Assembly: GCA_943326315.2 (NCBI GenBank)
Contig: CALPSU020000034.1
Coordinates: 1 to 12,839, forward strand
Direction of reading: 5' to 3'
DNA length: 12,839 bases
Origin: Chryseobacterium gleum
GTDB lineage: Bacteria > Bacteroidota > Bacteroidia > Flavobacteriales_D > Crocinitomicaceae
Below the pieces are notes generated by a model. That model was not told the DNA's origin. It was given only the letters and a program-made list of their open reading frames with translations, and did not search any database. Shown here one piece after another: positions 6,463 to 12,839 of this stretch. Each line of letters opens with the position of its first letter. Positions within the stretch are counted from its first letter, which is position 1. A program made the translations under genes and the position numbers.

Positions 6463-7455
6463 ATGGTTAAAATCAGAAATATTGAATTAGGGGAATTTCC
6501 TCTTTTACTTGCTCCGATGGAGGATGTAAGTGATCCACCTTTTCGTGCGTTGTGTAAAAAACACGGTGCCGATTTGATGTATACTGAGTTTATTTCTTCG
6601 GAAGGATTGATTCGTGATGCTGCGAAAAGCGTTCAGAAATTGGATATTTATGAATATGAACGTCCGGTTGGAATTCAAATTTTTGGTTACGATATTGACA
6701 GTATGCGAACTGCTGCTGAAATCATTGAAAAAACAAATCCAGATATTATTGATATTAATTTTGGTTGTCCTGTAAAGAAAGTTACCTGTAAAGGAGCAGG
6801 AGCAGGGATGTTACAAGATATTCCAAAGTTGATTCGAATGACGGATGAAATTGTAAAAGCAACGAACTTACCAGTTACCATCAAAACGCGTTTGGGTTGG
6901 GATGATAAATCAAAATTTGTAGTTGATACTTCCGAACGTTTGCAAGATGTTGGAGTAGAGGCGATTTCAATTCACGGTAGAACACGTCAACAATTATACA
7001 AAGGGGAAGCGGATTGGACTTTAATCGGAGAAGTGAAAAACAATCCGAGAATGCACATTCCTATATTTGGAAACGGAGACATTACATCACCTGAAAAGGC
7101 TCTAGAATATAGAAATAAATACGGCGTTGACGGTATTATGATCGGAAGAGCAAGTATTGGTTATCCGTGGTTTTTTAATGAAGTAAAACACTTTATGAAA
7201 ACAGGAGAACATTTAGCAGCACCAGGAGTTAGAGAAAGAGTCCAAGCTACTAGAGACCATTTAGAAATGAGTGTAAACTGGAAGGGTGAAGGGTTAGGAA
7301 TTAATGAAATGAAACGCCACTACACTAATTATTTCAAAGGGATTGCACATTTCAAAGAGCACCGTTTGAAATTGGTTTCAACCTACGATTTACAAGAAAT
7401 TTTAGATATTCTTTCTATGTTGGAAGACAACGCAGATGAATTTCAGTTTGCTTAA
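6463..7455 (+). CDS. dusB: tRNA-dihydrouridine synthase (DusB-like)
   Basis: This FMN-dependent enzyme reduces uridine to dihydrouridine in tRNA D-loops or nearby positions. At 330 residues it is close to E. coli DusB (about 321). The TIM-barrel motifs are in order: LLAPMEDVSDPPFR (residues 15-28), NFGCPVKKV (99-107) with the catalytic Cys102, IKTRLGWDD (140-148) with Lys141, SIHGRTRQQLYKGEADW (169-185) with His171, IFGNGDI (201-207) and GIMIGRASIGYPWFF (224-238) for FMN phosphate binding. The small helical C-terminal tRNA-binding domain follows. The assignment to DusB rather than another Dus subgroup rests on overall similarity and is less sure than the enzyme class. The start cannot be moved downstream without losing the first barrel strand. 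The stop overlaps the stop of the convergent ABC ATPase gene. Confidence 0.93.
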   Translation: MVKIRNIELGEFPLLLAPMEDVSDPPFRALCKKHGADLMYTEFISSEGLIRDAAKSVQKLDIYEYERPVGIQIFGYDIDSMRTAAEIIEKTNPDIIDINFGCPVKKVTCKGAGAGMLQDIPKLIRMTDEIVKATNLPVTIKTRLGWDDKSKFVVDTSERLQDVGVEAISIHGRTRQQLYKGEADWTLIGEVKNNPRMHIPIFGNGDITSPEKALEYRNKYGVDGIMIGRASIGYPWFFNEVKHFMKTGEHLAAPGVRERVQATRDHLEMSVNWKGEGLGINEMKRHYTNYFKGIAHFKEHRLKLVSTYDLQEILDILSMLEDNADEFQFA

Positions 7456-8189
7456 TCTGTTGTAGGATTAAACTGTTGGAATGGGTTAAAACGATTAATC
7501 GTATTCACCTCTTTTAACTGTTGGTTTTCTACTCTTACAACACGTCCTGGATATTTTTCAACCATTGTCATGTCATGTGTTGCCATAAATACTGCAGACT
7601 TTTCTTCTTGTGCTACGGCAATTAACAAGTGCATAATTTCTTGCGATGTTTCAGGGTCTAAATTTCCTGTTGGTTCATCTGCCAAAATTAATGCAGGTCT
7701 ATTTAATAATGCTCTAGCAATAGATAAACGTTGTTGTTCACCTCCAGATAAAGCATACGACATCGAATTAATCTTTTTTTCTAAGCCTACTAATTGTAAA
7801 ACTTCAGTAGCTCTTTTTTGCATTAAAGCTTTATCCGTCCATCCTGTAGCGCCCATAACGAAAAATAAATTTTTCAAAACGGTACGGTCTGTAAGTAATT
7901 GGAAGTCTTGAAAGACAACTCCTATTTTACGGCGTAACATTGGAATTTCTTTTTTCGTAAGGGTTTTTAAATTAAATCCTGCAACAGATCCTTCGCCCTC
8001 TGCAAGAAGCATTTCTCCATATAAAGTTTTAAGTAAAGTACTTTTACCACTTCCTGTTTTACCAATTAAGTATACAAATTCACTTTCGCCTAATTCGAAA
8101 TTTACATCTTCAAGAACAATCGTGTTATGTTGGTAGACTTTTACTTTTTTTAATTCAATAACGTTTTCCACAGGGATCAATATTTGCAT
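7452..8189 (-). CDS. ftsE: FtsE-like ABC transporter ATPase
   Basis: This 245-residue nucleotide-binding protein has every ABC motif: Walker A GKTGSGKST (43-51), Q-loop Gln94 in VVFQDFQLL, signature LSGGEQQRLSIARA (147-160), Walker B LILADEPTGNLD (167-178) and the switch His205 in MATHD. The pattern resembles FtsE, the cytosolic ATPase that works with the membrane protein FtsX to control peptidoglycan hydrolases at the division septum. No ftsX is in the window; in Bacteroidota the two genes are often apart. LolD/MacB-type ATPases share these motifs, so the FtsE name is likely but not proven. The protein is longer than E. coli FtsE (222 residues), mainly through a C-terminal tail ending NRFNPFQQFNPTTD. 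It lies 80 bases behind the 144-residue unknown gene; no clear promoter was seen in that gap. Confidence 0.85.
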   Translation of the reverse strand: MQILIPVENVIELKKVKVYQHNTIVLEDVNFELGESEFVYLIGKTGSGKSTLLKTLYGEMLLAEGEGSVAGFNLKTLTKKEIPMLRRKIGVVFQDFQLLTDRTVLKNLFFVMGATGWTDKALMQKRATEVLQLVGLEKKINSMSYALSGGEQQRLSIARALLNRPALILADEPTGNLDPETSQEIMHLLIAVAQEEKSAVFMATHDMTMVEKYPGRVVRVENQQLKEVNTINRFNPFQQFNPTTD

Positions 8190-8269
8190 GTAAAGTTGCT
8201 AAAAAAAGATGATATTTTTTAGAAACAAGCTAGTAACTATTTTAATTTTAATTTATTTTTGAAATAAAA

Positions 8270-8704
8270 TCAGTCTATTTTACCAGACATTTCCCATCCT
8301 CCAGTAGAATGAAACTGATAAACATCGTCTGATCCTTCAATAGGTTCTTCTTCCAATATTTCCCATTCTCCCTCCCAGATATTTCGGGTTGTGTTTAAAA
8401 AACCATTGTATATAACATCGTGTCCTTTTTTGGATGGATCAATTTGAACTTGGTCATTTTCATCCATCGAATAAGAAATAGGATAAGTAACAACAAAATG
8501 AATTCTGTCTCCTTCAATAAAACCTTCTACGGATGCTAGTTGATCACACAATGCTCTAAATTCTTCATCGTAAATTTTCCCGATAAATTTCCCCTCTATT
8601 AAATTTACATATAATTCGAAGGCAACATCTTCTACAACCCCATATTCTTCAGGATTATAAGAAAATTTTCCTTTCCAAATTTGTGAATTAGAATCTTGTG
8701 TCAT
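8270..8704 (-). CDS. Unrecognised acidic beta-rich protein downstream of RNase R
   Basis: I do not recognise this 144-residue protein. It has no signal peptide or membrane segment and is rich in Asp and Glu. The pattern suggests an all-beta fold: QIWKGKFSY at the start, FELYVNLIEGKFIGKIYDEEF (split around residue 40), GFIEGDRIHFVVTYP (61-75), VIYNGFLN (97-104), IWEGEWEI (109-116) and GGWEMSGK (135-142). Repeated strand-turn-strand units with G and W at the turns recall small lipocalin- or avidin-like barrels that bind a ligand, but this is inference from pattern only. The ATG at 8704 is 6 bases beyond the RNase R stop, so the two genes are almost certainly one transcript. Just behind the stop is an A-T only hairpin (TTTATTT/AAATAAA, 8252-8268), too weak to call a terminator. 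Confidence 0.8.
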   Translation of the reverse strand: MTQDSNSQIWKGKFSYNPEEYGVVEDVAFELYVNLIEGKFIGKIYDEEFRALCDQLASVEGFIEGDRIHFVVTYPISYSMDENDQVQIDPSKKGHDVIYNGFLNTTRNIWEGEWEILEEEPIEGSDDVYQFHSTGGWEMSGKID

Positions 8705-8710
8705 TTTTTA

Positions 8711-10852
8711 CTACTCTACAATCAACTCTAAATCTATCTGACGTTTTGCTAAATGTACTTCGTAAATTCGAACACGTACTTTGTCTCCAAAATTGTATTC
8801 TCTTCCTGAATTAGCGCCAACTATTCTAAATTTATTTTGATCAAAAGAGAATCGATCACCAGGAATATCGTTCATTGCTACCATTCCTTCACATTGATTT
8901 TCATCCATTTTTACAAATAAACCAAACTCAGCAATTCCGGAAACGGTTCCATTAAACTCTTCTCCAATTTTATCTTGAACAAATAATACTTGGAAATATT
9001 TAGTAGATTCTCTTTCAGCATCTACCGCTTTACGTTCCATTCTCGAAATACGTTTACAGACTTCATCTAATTCTTTTCCGTAACGATGTTTTTGAGTAGT
9101 CAATTCTTCATATACAATTCTATGAACAACTAAATCTGCATAACGACGAATCGGAGAAGTAAAGTGAGTATAGTTTTCAAAAGCTAAACCATAATGACCA
9201 ATATTGGTGGTTTCGTAAGTTGCCTTTGCCATCGAACGAATCGCCATTGTTTGTATCAAAGAGTATTCATTATTTAACCGAATATCATCTAATAATTTAT
9301 TGATACTTTTCGATATTTCATCTGGGCTAGTGAAATCTAATTTATATCCAAATTTATCAATAAATACACTAAATAAGCCGATTTTAGTAATGTCAGGTTT
9401 ATCATGACATCGATATACAAATGGAATTGGATCTTTACCTTTTTTTGATTTTCCGATAAATTCCGCTACTTTTCTATTTGCTAAAAGCATAAACTCTTCC
9501 ACTAATTTGTGCGCATCTTTAGAAGTTTTTATTATAACCTCAATAGGCATACCTTCTTGGTCCAACTTGAATCTCATTTCTTCGGATTCAATATTCAACG
9601 CTCCATTTTTTAATCGATATTTTCTAAGAGTTTTAGCAATTCCATCTAAAATGTGAATTTCTTCTTTAAAATCTCCTTCAGCTCCTTCTATAATTTCTTG
9701 CGCTTCTTCATATGAAAAACGTCTATCTGAATGAATAACAGTTTTACCAAACCATTCCGAATATACTTTTCCACTTTCATCCATTTCAAAAACGGAAGAA
9801 AAGCTATATTTATCTTCATGAGGACGAAGAGAACAAGCCATATTTGACAATTGTTCTGGCAACATTGGAACAACTCTATCAACTAAATAAACAGAGTTAG
9901 AACGCTTTAATGCTTCAACATCCATTGCACATCCAGGTGTTACATAATGACTAACATCCGCAATATGAACTCCAATTTCGAAGTGACCATTTTCTAATTT
10001 ACGGAACGATAATGCATCATCAAAATCTCTTGCATCAACGGGGTCAATAGTTATCGTAGTAATATTTCTAAAATCTCTTCTGTTTTTAATTTCCTCAGGG
10101 TCTAATTCCATTCCAACAGATTCAGCTTCCGTTAAAACTTCTGGTGGAAATTTATAATCGATCCCATTATTACATAGAATACTAATCATTTCAATGTCGT
10201 TTGTTGACCCAGATCTACCTAAAACTTCAACAACTTCACCGTAAGGATTTCCTGCTGTTTTTGGCCAAACAGTTATTTTAACAAGGGCTTTTTCTTTATC
10301 CTTAGCTCCGTTTAATTTTTCTTTTGGAATATAAATATCCGTATTCATTTTAACATTGTCAGGAATCAAAAATGCAAATTTTTCATGCATTTGAATTGTA
10401 CCAACAAATTGCGTTCTTTCTCGCTCTATTACTTCAATTACTTGTCCTTCAATTCTGCTTTTGCCATATTTTAAAACCTGAATTTTAACACGGTCACCAT
10501 TTAGTGCTTGTCCAATATGATTCGGAGCAATAAAAACATCTGTTTTCTCTTGCGCAACAGTAACAAATCCAAAGCCTTTCATAGCAATTGAAATAGTACC
10601 TTCTAATATCAATTTATCTTGGCTATTCATTTTAAACGTATCATACGATATCGCTTTTAAGAAACTTTCTTTTACTAAGTCTTTTAAAACTGAAAAAACT
10701 AAGGTTCTAAGGGCGCCTTCTTTTGCATCTACTAAATCACAAACTTGTTTATGACTCAATACTTTATCCGGTTGTTTCTCAAAGGTTTTACGAATAGTGT
10801 GAAGAAGACTTTGTTTTAGTTTATTAGATTTTTTCCCGTTATTATTGCGCAT
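8711..10852 (-). CDS. rnr: Ribonuclease R
   Basis: This 713-residue processive 3'-5' exoribonuclease degrades structured RNA and acts in RNA quality control. Domains in order are an N-terminal winged-helix-like segment (about 10-75), cold-shock domains (about 83-240, including GTISIAMKGFGFVTV and the VFIAPNHIGQALNGDRV strand), the RNB catalytic domain from about 255, and a C-terminal S1 domain (about 630-712, GTVSGIAEFGLFVKM). The metal-binding Asp cluster is complete in IDPVDARDFDDA (269-280): D270, D276, D278 and D279. HIADVSHYV and the late motif HFTSPIRRYADLVVHRIV are also present. It is shorter than E. coli RNase R (813 residues), chiefly because it lacks the long basic C-terminal tail. 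It heads a minus-strand group with the 144-residue protein and perhaps ftsE. No clear promoter was found in the 93 bases upstream. Confidence 0.95.
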   Translation of the reverse strand: MRNNNGKKSNKLKQSLLHTIRKTFEKQPDKVLSHKQVCDLVDAKEGALRTLVFSVLKDLVKESFLKAISYDTFKMNSQDKLILEGTISIAMKGFGFVTVAQEKTDVFIAPNHIGQALNGDRVKIQVLKYGKSRIEGQVIEVIERERTQFVGTIQMHEKFAFLIPDNVKMNTDIYIPKEKLNGAKDKEKALVKITVWPKTAGNPYGEVVEVLGRSGSTNDIEMISILCNNGIDYKFPPEVLTEAESVGMELDPEEIKNRRDFRNITTITIDPVDARDFDDALSFRKLENGHFEIGVHIADVSHYVTPGCAMDVEALKRSNSVYLVDRVVPMLPEQLSNMACSLRPHEDKYSFSSVFEMDESGKVYSEWFGKTVIHSDRRFSYEEAQEIIEGAEGDFKEEIHILDGIAKTLRKYRLKNGALNIESEEMRFKLDQEGMPIEVIIKTSKDAHKLVEEFMLLANRKVAEFIGKSKKGKDPIPFVYRCHDKPDITKIGLFSVFIDKFGYKLDFTSPDEISKSINKLLDDIRLNNEYSLIQTMAIRSMAKATYETTNIGHYGLAFENYTHFTSPIRRYADLVVHRIVYEELTTQKHRYGKELDEVCKRISRMERKAVDAERESTKYFQVLFVQDKIGEEFNGTVSGIAEFGLFVKMDENQCEGMVAMNDIPGDRFSFDQNKFRIVGANSGREYNFGDKVRVRIYEVHLAKRQIDLELIVE

Positions 10853-10930
10853 AGAATAGTGTATGAAATGCTAATATAAGAATTACTAAAGATTCTTACA
10901 GTTAAAATAGATAATTAAATAATAGAATAA

Positions 10931-10939
10931 TAACTTTGC
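10931..10939 (+). promoter_or_regulatory. -7 box of the regulator-propeller sensor gene
   Basis: TAACTTTGC is an exact TAnnTTTG element in the 93-base gap between the divergent RNase R and sensor genes. A -33 TTTG is not evident. The first ATG (10946) is 6 bases beyond it. The second in-frame ATG (10982) would have a leader of about 40 bases. Confidence 0.55.
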
Positions 10940-10945
10940 ATAAAA

Positions 10946-12839
10946 ATGAAGTATAAATATTCGTTCAAAAAGTTGATTTTTATGAAGTTATTTTCTTTGT
11001 TGTTATTGTTTGTTTATACTACAACCTTTTCTTTTAGTCAGACAAGTTACCGATTTAACAACTATTCAATTAATGAAGGTCTTTCACAAAGTGTAGTTAC
11101 TTGTCTACTGCAAGACAACACGAATTTACTTTGGGTTGGAACGCAAGAAGGATTAAATCGATTCGACGGAAAAGTTTTTGAGATTTTTAATTCAGATAAT
11201 ACCAAAGGAATTGAAAGTGAAAATATTCGTTGTTCTGCAAAAACTAGCGATGGAAATTTATGGTTTGGAACAACGAATGGATTGTTAAAGTATGATTTTG
11301 AAAATGAAAAATTTATATCTTTCTCATTTATAAAGAATATTCCACTTCAAATTGAAAATATATCCATTGATTCTAAAGGAAATATTTGGATTGCCTCTTT
11401 AACTTCTGGATTATTAATGTTTGATCCTAAAACGGAAAAGTTTACTTCGTATTCCTTTATAATAATGACACATAGAGTACAAGGCGTGTTCTTTGATAAC
11501 GAGAATGAACTTTTTGTAACAACCGAAGATAAAGGATTATTGCATTATAACATTAAACATAAGTCACTTAAATTTTTGAATATCCCTTATAAAAAAGGTG
11601 TTCAAGGAACAATAACAAAAATTACTTCTTGTGAAAAAGATAAGGTACTTATTTGTACAAATTTTGGGGTTTATGAGTATTCAAGATTGACAAATAGAAT
11701 TTCTTTAAAATTTAGAAAATTCATAAAAGAATATGGTGCAATTGGTATCACTAATATTTTACTCACAAAAAACAAAAATTGGTTATTAGCAACAATAAAT
11801 AATGGTCTTTTTACGATTAAAAATGATGGACATATTTTTAATAGTTCGGAAGATATTTTTCAAAAGAATGCATTATTAAATAATAAAACAAATTCTTTTT
11901 TTGAAGATAAACAAGGCAATTATTGGATTGGAACGGATAGAGGATTAAGCAGCTTTAACCCAATGGTACAAGGGTTTTTAGGAGTTGGACCAACTGGAAA
12001 TTTAGAACATGGAGTTCCAACTTCTAGTATTTGGAGTTTTAGTGAAGATAAAAATGCCAATTTTGTATTTATTGGAACGGATAGAGGGGTTTCTAGATAC
12101 GATCGGTCCAGCCGAAAATTTGACCATTTTTACAGAGATATTGAAAAAACAAAAGTTTCTGTAGATGAATGTATGTCATTTTATTTACATGTCATTAATA
12201 AAAATTATATTCTAGTTGGAACATCAGATGGATTATATGAGTTAAAGATTTCATCTAAAAAAAATTACACTTTTAAGAAAACAAAATTTTTAAATGACAT
12301 TGATGCAATTAACCATGCTAGAATTTATTCAATAGTTCATTGGAAAGAAAATTTATACTTTTTCAGTACAAGTGGCGGCGCAATCTTAATAAATTTAGAC
12401 ACTAAAAAAACCATTCTTTTTGAGAATAATATTTTAGACAAAGAAAATACAATTTCTGGAGGTGTTTGTCGATTAGTTTTTAAGGATAATTCAGGTAAAA
12501 TTTGGTTTGCAACAAGTACAGGAGGATTAAATACTTTAGTGCAAAAAGGAGGTAAACTTTTAATAAAACCTTTTAAAAACAACGAACAAATTTTAAAATT
12601 TTCGAAAGATTACATCACTTCAATTTATCAAAAAAGTGAATATGAATTTTGGCTAGGAACTTTTGGATCAGGGTTGTTAAAATGGAATATAAACACCAAA
12701 AAAGTGGAAGTTTTTAATAAATCAAAAGGCCTTCCAAACAATGTAATTTACGGTATTCTTTCTACAGATGATAAAAAGTTATGGATTAGCACAAATAAGG
12801 GAATTTGTTGTTTTAATTTAGATAATTATTCTGTTGTAA
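10946..12839 (+). CDS. Secreted regulator-propeller sensor protein (3' end beyond window)
   Basis: The frame from the ATG at 10946 stays open for 631 codons to the right edge. The N-terminus has a hydrophobic stretch, LFSLLLLFVYTTTFSFSQ, typical of a signal peptide cut after about residue 32. Then come at least a dozen blades of about 40 residues with the Reg_prop signature, for example LLWVGTQEGLNRFDG, LWFGTTNGLLKYD, YWIGTDRGLSSFNP, FVFIGTDRGVSRYD, IWFATSTGGLNTL and LWISTNKGICCFN. These propellers form the periplasmic sensing part of Bacteroidota hybrid two-component systems, or of histidine kinases and LuxR-type regulators with the same layout. Which output this one has is not visible. The start could be 10982 (MKLFSLLLL), which gives a more standard signal peptide; 10946 is the longest option. 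It is divergent from the RNase R gene. Confidence 0.85.
   Translation, partial: MKYKYSFKKLIFMKLFSLLLLFVYTTTFSFSQTSYRFNNYSINEGLSQSVVTCLLQDNTNLLWVGTQEGLNRFDGKVFEIFNSDNTKGIESENIRCSAKTSDGNLWFGTTNGLLKYDFENEKFISFSFIKNIPLQIENISIDSKGNIWIASLTSGLLMFDPKTEKFTSYSFIIMTHRVQGVFFDNENELFVTTEDKGLLHYNIKHKSLKFLNIPYKKGVQGTITKITSCEKDKVLICTNFGVYEYSRLTNRISLKFRKFIKEYGAIGITNILLTKNKNWLLATINNGLFTIKNDGHIFNSSEDIFQKNALLNNKTNSFFEDKQGNYWIGTDRGLSSFNPMVQGFLGVGPTGNLEHGVPTSSIWSFSEDKNANFVFIGTDRGVSRYDRSSRKFDHFYRDIEKTKVSVDECMSFYLHVINKNYILVGTSDGLYELKISSKKNYTFKKTKFLNDIDAINHARIYSIVHWKENLYFFSTSGGAILINLDTKKTILFENNILDKENTISGGVCRLVFKDNSGKIWFATSTGGLNTLVQKGGKLLIKPFKNNEQILKFSKDYITSIYQKSEYEFWLGTFGSGLLKWNINTKKVEVFNKSKGLPNNVIYGILSTDDKKLWISTNKGICCFNLDNYSVV

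Noticed and set aside
7570..7911. 113-codon plus-strand open frame opposite the FtsE-like gene
   Set aside because: It is fully antisense to conserved ABC motifs, with Cys/Ser-rich composition typical of a shadow frame.
8252..8268. Hairpin TTTATTT/AAATAAA as terminator of the 144-residue gene
   Set aside because: The 7-bp stem is A-T only with a 3-base loop in an A/T-rich gap; such structures arise by chance here.

Overview
This AT-rich window looks like chromosomal DNA of a member of the Bacteroidota, most likely a flavobacterium. The evidence is Bacteroidota-type promoter elements (TAnnTTTG at -7, TTTG near -33), the near absence of Shine-Dalgarno sequences, and typical protein families: a Bacteroidota AsmA-like protein, a periplasmic regulator-propeller sensor and DUF4143 ATPases. 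No RNA gene, insertion sequence or CRISPR array was recognised. The largest gap between genes is 188 bases (2781-2968), so no stretch over 300 bases lacks a gene.

Left part (1-2780, all minus strand). Two colinear paralogues of the AAA ATPase plus DUF4143 family flank an AHSA1/SRPBCC gene. The paralogue at 956..1 runs off the left edge and has intact ATPase motifs. The full-length one at 2780..1650 has lost almost every catalytic residue of both the ATPase and the nuclease-like domain. Between the SRPBCC gene and the intact ATPase lies a 136-base spacer with a 26-base direct repeat, a 13-bp hairpin and a good promoter. The spacer at 1591-1649 carries a short GTGTTGGG-type repeat.

Middle part (2969-7455, plus strand). 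A large AsmA-like envelope protein is followed by a HigB/HigA toxin-antitoxin pair, with a palindrome over its promoter, and then by a tRNA-dihydrouridine synthase with its own strong promoter. The synthase overlaps tail to tail by 4 bases with an FtsE-like ABC ATPase on the minus strand.

Right part (7452-10852 minus, 10946-end plus). On the minus strand come RNase R, an unrecognised acidic 144-residue protein 6 bases behind it, and the FtsE-like ATPase 80 bases further on. Divergent from the RNase R gene is a secreted sensor made of regulator-propeller repeats, which runs off the right edge before its output domain.

The housekeeping genes (RNase R, Dus, FtsE, AsmA-like) are ordinary. The points worth a second look are the intact/degenerate ATPase pair and its repeat-bearing promoter region, the HigBA promoter palindrome, and the promoters lying almost against their start codons.
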